From NCBI GenBank assembly GCA_037044975.1, contig JBAOIL010000038.1, positions 434,001 to 498,000 on the forward strand: a stretch of 64,000 bases of DNA, given 5' to 3'. The notes under the pieces are model-generated. The model saw only the letters and a program-made list of their open reading frames with translations, was not told the origin of the DNA and did no database searches. The position numbers were made by a program, and so were the translations under genes. Positions 9,065 to 18,102 of this stretch are shown piece after piece; position 1 is the stretch's first letter; each line of letters begins with the position of its first letter. This stretch comes from JADLHS01 sp020848635. GTDB lineage: Bacteria > Verrucomicrobiota > Verrucomicrobiia > Limisphaerales > JADLHS01.

Positions 9065-9619
9065 ATGCTGGGAGTGGCTGACGACGAACAATTGCCCGTG
9101 CGCCAGGCCAGGGCCGGAGATTCCGGAGCTTGGGATGCGCTGCTGCGCCGCTACCAGTTGCCTTTGTATGCCTACGCTTTTGAACTGGTGCGCGACGAAC
9201 AGGCGAGCCTGGACCTCGTCCAGGAGGTGTTCATTGCCGCCGTCCGTAAACTGGCGAGTTTGCGGGACGACGCTCGGTTCGGCAGTTGGTTGTTTGGTAT
9301 TGCGCACCAAAAATGCATCCAGCTCTGGCGGCAGCGGGATCGCGCAGCGGTGGTCCACGCGGAACTGGCGGATCAGACGGACGATTTCGTCGCCGACCCG
9401 CAGGAATTGCTCATTCGCGCCGAACAGGAGGCGGAGTTCTTTCAATTGTTGCAACAACTCCCGCTGCCCCAGCGTTCCGTGCTGCTGCTGCACTACCTCG
9501 AGGATTTCCCGCTGGAAGAAATCGCCCGCATCACGGACACCCAGCTCGGCACCGTCAAATCCCGGATGCATTACGCCAAGCGCGCGCTGCGCAAACTTTT
9601 GGAGGAGCAAACCCCATGA
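9065..9619 (+). CDS. ECF-type RNA polymerase sigma factor
   Basis: 184-residue sigma-70 family protein of the extracytoplasmic-function type. Region 2 covers about residues 25-90 (DLVQEVFIAAVRKLASLRD and FGSWLFGIAHQKCIQLWR). Region 4 covers about 125-180 (LPLPQRSVLLLHYLEDFPLE, EIARITDTQLGTVKSRMHYA), a helix-turn-helix for -35 recognition. No region 3 is present. The stop overlaps the next start as ATGA, which suggests translational coupling to the one-TM protein that follows, a common arrangement for a sigma/anti-sigma pair. The first ATG at 9065 is used. Confidence 0.92.
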   Translation: MLGVADDEQLPVRQARAGDSGAWDALLRRYQLPLYAYAFELVRDEQASLDLVQEVFIAAVRKLASLRDDARFGSWLFGIAHQKCIQLWRQRDRAAVVHAELADQTDDFVADPQELLIRAEQEAEFFQLLQQLPLPQRSVLLLHYLEDFPLEEIARITDTQLGTVKSRMHYAKRALRKLLEEQTP

Positions 9620-10041
9620 AAAAACCCCCGCGTGAAATCCTGCTGCAACGTCACCAAGCCGCTGATGCGAAGTTGAACCAAACCCGCCGCGCCGTCATCG
9701 CCCAGATGGAGAAAGCATCCGTGACGCGGGCTGAAGGGCTGCCGCTCCGCGCGCTGCTCAAGCTCTGGCGCGAACTGATCTGGCCTTGCCGTAGGACGTG
9801 GGCTGGCCTGACCGCCGTGTGGTTGGTGCTGCTCGTCCTGCAACTCGCGTCCCGCGATGCCACAGAGGTTGTCGCACGCAAGACTCCGCCCCCCTCGCCG
9901 GAAATGCTGCAGGTCTTGAGGCAGCAACACCTGTTGTTGGCCGAACTGGTCGAGCGATCTGCGCCACGCGTTGCCGACCAGCCCAAGTCTACGCCGGCGC
10001 GCCCGCGCAGCCAGCTCCAGGAGGAAATGTGGACCGCCTGA
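9616..10041 (+). CDS. Single-TM protein coupled to the ECF sigma factor, possible anti-sigma
   Basis: 141-residue protein starting at an ATG that overlaps the sigma stop by four bases. It has a basic, helical N-terminal half (residues 1-60), one hydrophobic segment WAGLTAVWLVLLVLQLA at about 65-82, and a proline-rich tail with a leucine-rich stretch MLQVLRQQHLLLAELVE. There is no zinc-binding H-C-C motif of the ZAS type. Position, size and topology (cytosolic N-terminus, one TM, outer tail) fit an anti-sigma factor, but that is inference from context. No family signature is recognised. Confidence 0.6.
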   Translation: MKKPPREILLQRHQAADAKLNQTRRAVIAQMEKASVTRAEGLPLRALLKLWRELIWPCRRTWAGLTAVWLVLLVLQLASRDATEVVARKTPPPSPEMLQVLRQQHLLLAELVERSAPRVADQPKSTPARPRSQLQEEMWTA

Positions 10042-10048
10042 AACGATT

Positions 10049-11924
10049 ATGAGCGAAGAACCTAAAAGCATCTGGCGACGACCCTGGCAAGGCTGGGCGA
10101 AAATCTTCGGCTGGTGGGCGATCCTGGCGAGCGCGGTGTTTGTTGTCATTCTGTGCATCGGCCTGGCGTCCGCCAAAGACATCAGGCCGGCCGAACTGAC
10201 TTTGACCGCCTTCGCCGTGTCCGTTGGCGTCGCGACCCTTGTCACCGCCGCGCTCTGGTTCATGGGCTGGCTGTGTTGTTGGCGCAACTTCCGGCGCTTT
10301 CTGGTAGCCCTCGCCGGCTTCGCCACGTTGATAGCGATTTTCTATGCCGAGGAAAACTGGCGCGGCAAGCGCGCATGGAAGAATTACGTCCGTGCGCAGG
10401 AGGCCCGGGGGGAGAAGATGGATTTAGCTGCGTTCATTCCGCCACCGATTCCCGACGACCAAAATCTGGCCCTGTGCCCGTTGTTCAAGCCGGTCTTGGA
10501 CTACAAATATCCGAATGAGCATGTCCGGTCGGTTGGCTGTGCATATTCCGCCGTTATCTGGCTTGATACGAACGGCCTTACCCGTCTCACCCAGCTTGAT
10601 TTGCACATGAATATGGAGTGGTATCTGAATTCCTTGTCCAAGGAAGATCGGCGGCGATTGCAGGAACGGGTAAATGTGGACGAAGTCAAAAGGCAAGCCC
10701 AAGCGAATGCGCTCACCAACGGTTGGATCAATCTTGCCCTGTGGCAGGACTTTTACCGAATGGGTACCAATCTTGATGGCGCGAATTCCTCAAACACGCC
10801 CGCTCAAGATGTGCTATTTGCCCTGCGCCATTTCGAGCCTGACCTGACGGAGCTCAGGCGGGAAGCCAGCCGCCGGCCGCTGGCTCGTTGGCCGGTGCAT
10901 TATGATCTGGACTCCCCTTGGGATACGCTCTTGCCGCACCTCGGCAATGCGAAGCGTATTGCCACCCTGTTGCAGGTTCGGGCAGCGGCGCTATTGGCCG
11001 CGAACCAAACTGCTGACGGGCTGGCGGATGTTGATCTTGGCTTTCGGCTCGCTGACTCGTTTGGCAGTGAACCCTTCCTCATTTCACAACTGGTTCGCAT
11101 TGCGTGCTACGACATTCTCCTCCAGCCCCTAAAGGAAGGACTTGCCCGCCACCAATTTTCGGACGCGCAATTGATCCTGTTACAACAGCGATTGTTCGCG
11201 GTGGATTTGCTGGCTGGTTACCAGTTATCAATGCGCGGCGAGCGTTCGTTGAACAGTCTGTGGGTCGGCATGACCAGAGCAGATATGGACTTGATCCAGC
11301 AATACCTCGGTTCGCAGGATTTTGAATTCTCCAGAGAGTTTTGGCGAGTTGCTTTCCTCTCACGCACTGCTCCCCAGGGATGGATTTATCAAAACCAACT
11401 AGTGAATTCCCGGCTTGATGACGATTACATTCTTTCTGCCGTTGACACTGAAACGAGGACTGTGTCATCCAAAAATAGCCGAAGCGATTCTGACCGCGAA
11501 GCGAGAAGCCAAAGGTCCTTATTCGGCGCTCGTTCAGTTGCTGACGTTATCCGAGTCTACGTTCGGCGATGCGAAGCCGTTTCCATACAAATTTGCTCAA
11601 AGCCAAACGCAAGTTGACCTCGCCCGCGTGGCTTGCGGCCTGGAGCGTTACCGCCTCGCGCACAACCAATACCCTGAAACACTCGACGCCCTCGCACCGC
11701 AGTTCATCACCAAACTTCCACACGATGTCATCAACGGCCAGCCGCTCAAATACCGCCGCACCGACGACGGCAGCTTCATCCTTTATTCGATCGGTTGGAA
11801 CGAGAAGGACGATGGAGGTTTTATCCCGGCCAAAAAAGACGGCAAAACCGTGAACGGAAGAGAAGAGGGTAAGTCCGTGAACCTGACCGAGGGCGACTGG
11901 GTCTGGCGCTATCCGGCAAACTGA
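10049..11924 (+). CDS. Large membrane-anchored protein of unknown function, frameshifted
   Basis: It follows the one-TM protein by seven bases, so it is probably the third gene of the ECF operon. The start ATG at 10049 gives MSEEPKSIWRRPW followed by three TM helices (about residues 18-40, 50-75 and 80-100) and a long soluble part. The C-terminus reads GLERYRLAHNQYPETLDALA then IGWNEKDDGGF and DWVWRYPAN, a segment common in uncharacterised verrucomicrobial secreted proteins and reminiscent of pseudopilin tails. The first frame runs to about 11471; the second starts around there and ends at 11924. Removing one A of the AAAAA at 11471-11475 rejoins them as VSSKIAEAILTAKREAKGP, giving about 624 residues. 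The function is not recognised. Confidence 0.65.
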
Positions 11925-12410
11925 TCTCATGGCTTTGAACGGAGTGTGGCTGTGTCTGAAAGACCAGCCGCAGCGCCGCGCAAACGTCTTGGTCCTGAAA
12001 AAGCCACCAGGGCTGCGGCTGGTGCTCCCGCACCCAGCCGCGCTCCGTTGGTGACGACTGCCGGTTCAGCAATTCCGTCCTGCTTCGCGCTTTCATTACC
12101 TCCGTACCGGTTGAGAACATAATCGGTTGAACACTCGCCCTCATCCCGGCCTGCTCCCCCCGGGAGAAGGAGAAGCATTCGCCGCCTCGCTCGAAAACCG
12201 GTAGCTGGGTCGGTGCACCGATCATCGAGCATGCCGCCAGCGGAAAAATGCTGTTCCCTTTCCTCGGAGGAGATGGCTAGGGTGAGGGCGGTCGTGACCC
12301 AATCTGCTGGACTTGAGATTAACTGGGTAAGCCGACGTTTACGCGGCCCCCAGTAAAGATTTGTCGGCGCTGAATCTTGAACGTAAGCTATACTGAATCG
12401 TCAAACGCGT
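11925..12410. other. 486-bp gap with a REP-doublet-like element
   Basis: No convincing gene on either strand. The first 200 bases contain nothing I recognise. The REP-like pair at 12136-12297 fills the middle, and the last 110 bases precede the MsrBA gene. Confidence 0.45.
12136..12297. repeat. REP-doublet-like element, copy B
   Basis: The left arm (12136-12171) reads CGCCCTCATCCCGGCC then CTCCCCCCGGGAGAAGGAG. The inverted right arm (12256-12297) reads CCCTTTCCTCGGAGGAGATG then GCTAGGGTGAGGGCGGTCGT. The arms match those of copy A with a few changes; the roughly 85-bp interior is unrelated. It sits between two genes on the same strand. Confidence 0.72.
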
Positions 12411-13490
12411 ATGAACTCGGTCAAAATTGCAGGAATCGCGGTGGCAGTGGGGTTGGCACTCGGTGCCGTCGCCGTGGTGCGCAACGCCAAGGCCGCCGCT
12501 GCCGCGAATGAAACGACCTCCAACCCGAAAGCAACCATGAATGATTTTAAGAAGCCGGACCCGGCCCGGTTGAAACAGAAATTGTCCGCCGAGCAGTTCG
12601 CGGTCACGCAAAAGTGCGGCACCGAGCCGCCGTTCCGTAACGCATATTGGGATAACCACAAACCGGGCATTTACGTGGACATCGTGTCGGGCGAACCGCT
12701 GTTCAGTTCGCTGGACAAGTTTGATTCCGGCACCGGGTGGCCGAGTTTTACGCGGCCGATTCAAGGCACGGAGATCGCCGAGAAGAAGGACACCGCGATT
12801 GGTTACGAACGAACGGAGGTTCGCTCGAAGGTGGCGGATTCGCACCTGGGCCATGTGTTCGACGACGGCCCGCGCGATCAGGGTGGGATGCGTTACTGCA
12901 TCAATTCGGCATCCTTGAAGTTCATCCCGGTGGCCGAGATGGAGCAAGCCGGATATGGCCAACTCCTCGCGCCGTTCGTGGCGGCGGGATTGGTTAAAGC
13001 GCCGACGACGGAAACGGCCATTCTGGCGGGCGGCTGTTTCTGGGGCATGGAAGAAATCCTCCGCCAACTGCCCGGCGTCATCAAAACGACCGTGGGTTAT
13101 TCGGGAGGCAAAACCGCGAATCCGACCTACAAGGAGGTTTGCACCGGCGCCACTGGTCATGCCGAGGCGATTGAAGTAGTGTTTGATCCGGCGCGGCTCA
13201 GTTACGAGGGATTGCTCGGCTATTTCTTTCGGATGCATGATCCCACGACGTTGAACCGGCAGCATAACGACGTCGGCACCCAATATCGCTCGGCGATTTT
13301 CTACACCAGCGAAGGGCAGAAGAAGATCGCCAAGAGCGTGAAAGCGAAGCTGGAGCAGGCGAAAAAGTTCAATCGCCCGATCACGACGGAGATTACGGCG
13401 GCATCAAAATTCTATTCCGCCGAGGACTATCACCAAAAGTATCTCGTGAAAAATCCGGGCGGCTACACCTGCCACGTCCTGCGGGACTAA
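12411..13490 (+). CDS. msrBA: Secreted MsrB-MsrA bifunctional methionine sulfoxide reductase
   Basis: 359-residue fusion that reduces both R- and S-methionine sulfoxide in proteins. Residues 1-30 form a signal peptide or N-terminal anchor (MNSVKIAGIAVAVGLALGAV). MsrB follows at about 45-180 with TGWPSFTRP, SHLGHVFDDG and RYCINSASL, where Cys163 is the catalytic residue. MsrA follows at about 200-359 with GGCFWGME (catalytic Cys209), GYSGGKTANPTY, HDPTTLNRQ and SAEDYHQKY. The order B then A is the reverse of the common A-B fusion. The zinc-binding CxxC pairs of classical MsrB are missing (VDIV replaces the first), so this is the zinc-free form. The protein probably acts in the periplasm, where it would need an external thiol donor. 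Confidence 0.93.
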   Translation: MNSVKIAGIAVAVGLALGAVAVVRNAKAAAAANETTSNPKATMNDFKKPDPARLKQKLSAEQFAVTQKCGTEPPFRNAYWDNHKPGIYVDIVSGEPLFSSLDKFDSGTGWPSFTRPIQGTEIAEKKDTAIGYERTEVRSKVADSHLGHVFDDGPRDQGGMRYCINSASLKFIPVAEMEQAGYGQLLAPFVAAGLVKAPTTETAILAGGCFWGMEEILRQLPGVIKTTVGYSGGKTANPTYKEVCTGATGHAEAIEVVFDPARLSYEGLLGYFFRMHDPTTLNRQHNDVGTQYRSAIFYTSEGQKKIAKSVKAKLEQAKKFNRPITTEITAASKFYSAEDYHQKYLVKNPGGYTCHVLRD

Positions 13491-13547
13491 GGCGGGCGGC
13501 GTCCCTTAGTGACGGGTGGTGAGAATTCCGACGATGTTTGAGGGAAG

Positions 13548-13590
13548 GCCCGCCCTCGCCCCGGCGCGCTCCCTCCGCGGAGCGGCTGAG
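13548..13590. repeat. Single arm of the REP-like family
   Basis: GGCCCGCCCTCGCCCCGGCG followed by the hairpin CGCTCCCTCCGCGGAGCG resembles the left arm of copies A-C. I see no inverted partner in the next 170 bases, so it looks like a lone or decayed half-element. Confidence 0.5.
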
Positions 13591-13759
13591 TCGTTCGCTG
13601 GTTGCTTGGAGTGTCGGGTGTTGGGATTGGCCGGAAGTCGGGGTAATCATTTGCTTTGGCCGGCTGGTAAGAAGTTTGACTCCATGACGCGTTTCAGCCT
13701 ACACAGTCGGGGTGCGGTCCGAGCTAAACCAATTCATTAGTTAAAACAAAAAATCGTTT

Positions 13760-14815
13760 ATGATGATTCGCAATCCCTGCCTCAAACAATTCGCGTTCAC
13801 GAGTGCGCTCACGCTGGTGGTCAGTTGGCTTGGTTCGTCCGCCCTGGCGGCGGACGCCAACGTCATCGGGACTTGGAAGTCCAGCTTCACCACCTCGGAT
13901 GGGCAAACCATGCAGTCCAGCTTGAAAATCAAACAAGCGGGCGATCAACTCAGCGGCACGGTCAGCGGCCGGAACGGCAATGAATTTCCGATGGACGAGG
14001 TCAAGTTAACGGGCGATCAGCTTTCCCTAAAAGTGACCCGCGAACGGAACGGCGAAAAGATCACCATGAAAGTGGTGGCCACGGTAAACGGTGACAGCTT
14101 GAAGGGCAAGTTGCAGTCCAATTGGGGTGGGGAAGACCGCACGGTGGACTGGGTCGCCACGCGGGTGACGGAAGCGGGGACAGGGAATGCCAGTGCCACC
14201 GGTAATTGGAAATACGCGCTTACAATCGAAAGCGGCGATACCATGAATCTCGTGCTGGAGTTGAAACAGGACGGAGAAACAGTAACCGGCAAGGTCAAGG
14301 TCGGTGAATTTGAAGCGCCGATCACCGAGGGCAAGGTGGTTGCCGATGCCATTTCCTTCAAAATCCCCGTGGATGCCAATGGCACCAAGTTCACTTCCAC
14401 CTACAAGGGCACGCTGGGCGGCGATGCAATCAAGGGCAAGATCCACTCGGATTGGGGTGGGGAGGATCATAATTACGATTGGAATGCCACCCGGGAAAAG
14501 GCCAGCGCCACCGGCACTTGGAATTGGGTGCTCGTCACGGCCGAGGGCGATTCGATTGATCTCAGTTTGAAGCTCAAGCAAGACGGGGACAAACTGGCTG
14601 GCGTCGTGGTCATGGGTGACAACGAAGCCCCCATCGCCGATGGCCTGATCAAGGATAACCAGATTTCCTTGAAGGTGACCCGCGAACGGGACGGCAAAAC
14701 GCAGACTTCCAAATTTCACGGCAAACTCGACGGCAACGCCATCAAAGGCAAGATTGATTCCGATTGGAGCGGTGAAAGCCGCAGCTACGATTGGAACGCC
14801 AAACGGGCGGGTTAA
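13760..14815 (+). CDS. Secreted protein made of three copies of a ~100-residue domain
   Basis: 351 residues. A signal peptide (MMIRNPCLKQFAFTSALTLV, cleaved near SALAAD, about residue 32) precedes three consecutive copies at about 35-135, 145-245 and 248-351. Each copy starts with GTWK/GNWK/GTWN, continues with LKIKQAGDQLSGTVSG-like and TRERNGEKIT-like strands, and ends in GKLQSNWGGEDRTVDWVATR or a close variant. Copies two and three align with the first over their full length, so this is internal triplication. The alternating strand pattern suggests a small beta-barrel (lipocalin-like), which is an inference. No catalytic motif is seen. The protein is probably periplasmic or extracellular. 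Confidence 0.8.
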   Translation: MMIRNPCLKQFAFTSALTLVVSWLGSSALAADANVIGTWKSSFTTSDGQTMQSSLKIKQAGDQLSGTVSGRNGNEFPMDEVKLTGDQLSLKVTRERNGEKITMKVVATVNGDSLKGKLQSNWGGEDRTVDWVATRVTEAGTGNASATGNWKYALTIESGDTMNLVLELKQDGETVTGKVKVGEFEAPITEGKVVADAISFKIPVDANGTKFTSTYKGTLGGDAIKGKIHSDWGGEDHNYDWNATREKASATGTWNWVLVTAEGDSIDLSLKLKQDGDKLAGVVVMGDNEAPIADGLIKDNQISLKVTRERDGKTQTSKFHGKLDGNAIKGKIDSDWSGESRSYDWNAKRAG

Positions 14816-14995
14816 TCCGGGTTTTTGAGGCACATCCTTCTCGCCGACGCCGGGAGGCGGATGGTCCTCACACCGCGAGGGGTTCCGCCACCTCACGTCG
14901 GCTACCTTTTAGTGGCGGTTCATGTGCATTTTGGAGTTTAAGGGCGTTTTGAGTTTACGCTCGCAAGGTTCCCATCCATTTTTGGAATCACAAAA

Positions 14996-16546
14996 ATGGA
15001 AACTCCATCACAACCACCCGCCCCGCCCCGTTGGTGGCAGAATGAAGATTGGCTCGCCGTAATCGTGGGCGGTCTGCTGATCGCCGCCGTGGTTGCTTTC
15101 TGGCGCCCAACGCTGCCCGGGTTCAACTGGATGACCGCGACGCATTTCGCCACCGAGGCCGGCGCGTTGCAGGCGCGGTCGGCGGAATTGGACGCGTTGC
15201 AGATCGAGGTGACCCGACAGGGGGAAGCCGGACTGGCCACAGCCCTTTCCGAACTCAAGAGCGCGCTGGCGGGTGCGAACGCGGGGGCAATCCGTGCGGC
15301 GGCCAGACAGGTGGAGACAGCGGTCGATAAGGTGAGCGTGCCGGCAACCGGCAAGCCGGTGCTGAAATTCATCGCGCCTTTGCAGAGCAAACGGACGGGA
15401 ACGCTGGGCGCAGTGCTCAGCGTGGGTAATCTTCAGCGGGCAGCCGGGTTGGGGCTGATTTACTTTGGGATTGCAGCGGTGGTGGTGCGGCTGCTGGGCG
15501 GGCGCGTGACGGGATTCATCCTTGGCTTTCCCCTGGTGTTCGCCCTCGCCTGGGTCGCCCAGATGCTGGCGGGCAATTCCGTGGCCAATGAATTGGGACT
15601 CGAATATGTCATCTTCGCGCTCGGGCTGGGCTTGCTGTTAAACCACACGCTCCCGCTCCCGGCCTGGCTGAGCCAGGCGGTGCGCACGGAGTTTTACATC
15701 AAGACCGGCCTGGTCATTTTGGGCGCGGGGATCCTCTTCCAGGAAATCATGCAGGCGGGCGTGCTCGGCCTGGCCCAATCCATCCTGGTGGTGACGGTGG
15801 TTTGGTATTTCTGCTTCTGGCTCGCGCGGCGGCTGCGGGTGGATGACGAATTCGCGGTGATGCTCTCCTCCGCGGTGTCCATTTGCGGCGTGTCGGCGGC
15901 CATCGCGACCTGCGGGGCCATCCAAGGTGACCGCAAGAAGCTTTCCTACGTCACCTCGCTCGTGCTCATCGTGGCGGTACCGATGATGATCCTGATGCCG
16001 TGGGTGGTGAAATTCTTTCACATGCCCGAAATCGTCGCCGGGGCCTGGATGGGCGGCACGCTGGATACGAGTGGTTCGGTGGTGGCGGCGGGCGCCTTGA
16101 TCAGCGAGCCGGCGATGAAGACCGGTGTGATCGTGAAGTTTTCGCAGAACGTGCTCCTCGGCGCGGCGGCGTTCGTGCTGTCCATATGGTGGACCATGCG
16201 CCAGCGCGGAGCGGGGGGGCAACGGCCCAGCGTGCGGGTGATCTGGGAACGGTTTCCCAAGTTCGTGCTCGGGTTCATGGCGGCGTCACTGGTGTTCTCT
16301 TTCGCCTTGGACAGCGCATTGGTAAAAGACACCAAGGGCCTGCTGACCGGGCTGCGGAATTTCTGGTTTGCGCTGGCGTTCGTGTCCATTGGGCTCGAAA
16401 CGAAACTGACCGATCTGGTGCGAATGGAGGGCGGCCGGCCGGCATTTGCGTTCATCGGCGCGCAGGCGTTCAACGTGATCTGGACGCTGATCCTCGCGTG
16501 GCTGTTTTTCGGCGGCGTGCTGTTCGCCGTGCCCAATATCAAATGA
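14996..16546 (+). CDS. YeiH/PSE-family putative sulfate exporter
   Basis: 516-residue polytopic membrane protein. After one N-terminal TM (about 22-42) comes an Ala-rich, coiled periplasmic stretch (about 50-120), an extension not found in short YeiH proteins. The remainder has about ten TM helices with family motifs: EFYIKTGLVILGAGILFQ, LSSAVSICGVSAAIATCGAI, GAWMGGTLDTSGSVVAAGAL and VKFSQNVLLGAAAFVLS. The last two resemble the YeiH repeat motifs around the transport core. The family is predicted to export sulfate or sulfonates, on limited evidence. It stands alone between two unrelated genes. Confidence 0.88.
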   Translation: METPSQPPAPPRWWQNEDWLAVIVGGLLIAAVVAFWRPTLPGFNWMTATHFATEAGALQARSAELDALQIEVTRQGEAGLATALSELKSALAGANAGAIRAAARQVETAVDKVSVPATGKPVLKFIAPLQSKRTGTLGAVLSVGNLQRAAGLGLIYFGIAAVVVRLLGGRVTGFILGFPLVFALAWVAQMLAGNSVANELGLEYVIFALGLGLLLNHTLPLPAWLSQAVRTEFYIKTGLVILGAGILFQEIMQAGVLGLAQSILVVTVVWYFCFWLARRLRVDDEFAVMLSSAVSICGVSAAIATCGAIQGDRKKLSYVTSLVLIVAVPMMILMPWVVKFFHMPEIVAGAWMGGTLDTSGSVVAAGALISEPAMKTGVIVKFSQNVLLGAAAFVLSIWWTMRQRGAGGQRPSVRVIWERFPKFVLGFMAASLVFSFALDSALVKDTKGLLTGLRNFWFALAFVSIGLETKLTDLVRMEGGRPAFAFIGAQAFNVIWTLILAWLFFGGVLFAVPNIK

Positions 16547-16674
16547 CCGCGCCGTCGCGCATCGTGGGGCGGCGATGTTCGCGGCGCCCGATCCGTGACC
16601 GGAAATGGTCCAGTCTGTCATGAAGCATCGGCTTGCATCGCGACCGATTCTGACGTTTGATGGCCGACAGCATT

Positions 16675-18102
16675 ATGAAGACACCCTTGTTGATCGTTGG
16701 GCTGAGCCTCCTGATCCTGAGCTCCGGCTGCATTTCCAAACCGACCGCAACCCCGTCTGGCGGTCACGGCCAGCCGAGCAAAGTCGAACCGGGGTTGCCC
16801 GCCGAGACTCCGGCGGCGCATGACGCGCGCATGGAGTGGTGGCGGGAGGCTCGGTTTGGCATGTTCATTCATTGGGGACTTTACGCCATTCCCGCCGGGG
16901 AATGGAAAGGCAAGACGGACCACGCCGAGTGGATTCGCGAGAGCGCGCAAATCCCGCTTGCGGAATATGATCAGTTTCTCGGCCAATTCAATCCGGTGAA
17001 GTTCAACCCCGACACTTGGGCCCGACTCGCGCGCCGCGCCGGGATGAAGTATCTGGTCATCACCTCCAAGCACCATGACGGTTTCGCCCTTTGGGACTCG
17101 AAAGTTTCCGACTTTGACGTCATGGCGACACCTTTCCAGCGCGACATTCTCAAGGAACTGAGCGCCGCCTGTCGCAAGGAAGACGTCCGCTTTTGCACCT
17201 ACCACTCGATCATGGACTGGCACCATCCGGATTATCTGCCGCGGCGCAATTGGGAGAAAGCCACCCGCTCTACGGATGGCGCCGACTTCGACCGGTTCCG
17301 CGGTTATCTCAAAAGCCAGCTCCAGGAAATTGTCAGCGGCTACAACCCGGGCGTACTTTGGTTTGACGGGGAGTGGGAAGACACCTGGACGCATGCCATG
17401 GGGCAGGACCTCGACGACTACGTGCGCGGTCTGAACAAGAATATCATCATCAACAACCGCGTGGACAAAGGCCGCCACGGCATGGCGGGCCAGACCAAGG
17501 AAGGCGGCTTTCGCGGCGACTTCGGCACCCCGGAGCAGGAAATTCCGGATCAAGGCATACCTGGCGTCGATTGGGAGTCGTGCATGACCATGAATCGCCA
17601 TTGGGGCTGGAACGCCGCCGATACGCAGTGGAAATCCACCGAGGATTTGGTGCGCAAACTGATCGATATAGCCAGCAAGGGCGGGAATTTTCTCCTCAAC
17701 ATCGGGCCGCGCCCGGACGGCACCTTCCCCGATCAAGCAATTGAGCGGCTCGAAGGCATTGGTCATTGGATGGACAAGAACAGCGACTCAATTTATGGAA
17801 CCCAGGCCAGCCCAGTTGGGAAACCTGCATGGGGTCGCTGCACTCAGAAGCAACGCAGCAACGGCCAAACTCGCCTGTTCTTTCACGTCTTCGACTGGCC
17901 CACCGACGGAAAATTGGTCGTTACCGGCGTTACCGGCAAGCCACTTAAAGCGACCCTGCTCGACGGTGGCAAGAAGCTGAAGTTCGCGGAAAATGCCAGC
18001 GGGGTGACGATTGACGTTCCCGGTAAGCCAGGAAATCTGCTCGCGACGGTCATCACGCTCGATCTGGCGAAGCCGGCGCCAGCGGATCGGAATCGGAATT
18101 AG
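16675..18102 (+). CDS. GH29 alpha-L-fucosidase, lipoprotein
   Basis: 475-residue retaining fucosidase. MKTPLLIVGLSLLILSSGC is a lipoprotein signal peptide with lipobox SSGC, so the enzyme should be tethered in the outer or inner membrane. The GH29 barrel follows: RFGMFIHWGLYAIPAGEW, YLVITSKHHDGFALWDSKVS, HSIMDWHHPDY and GVLWFDGEWED, where Asp231 is the expected nucleophile. SKGGNFLLNIGPRPDGTFPD closes the barrel and a small beta-domain follows. An in-frame ATG at 16660 would add five residues; 16675 is chosen because it starts directly at the signal peptide. The last 50 bases overlap the convergent regulator gene at 18053. Confidence 0.92.
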   Translation: MKTPLLIVGLSLLILSSGCISKPTATPSGGHGQPSKVEPGLPAETPAAHDARMEWWREARFGMFIHWGLYAIPAGEWKGKTDHAEWIRESAQIPLAEYDQFLGQFNPVKFNPDTWARLARRAGMKYLVITSKHHDGFALWDSKVSDFDVMATPFQRDILKELSAACRKEDVRFCTYHSIMDWHHPDYLPRRNWEKATRSTDGADFDRFRGYLKSQLQEIVSGYNPGVLWFDGEWEDTWTHAMGQDLDDYVRGLNKNIIINNRVDKGRHGMAGQTKEGGFRGDFGTPEQEIPDQGIPGVDWESCMTMNRHWGWNAADTQWKSTEDLVRKLIDIASKGGNFLLNIGPRPDGTFPDQAIERLEGIGHWMDKNSDSIYGTQASPVGKPAWGRCTQKQRSNGQTRLFFHVFDWPTDGKLVVTGVTGKPLKATLLDGGKKLKFAENASGVTIDVPGKPGNLLATVITLDLAKPAPADRNRN

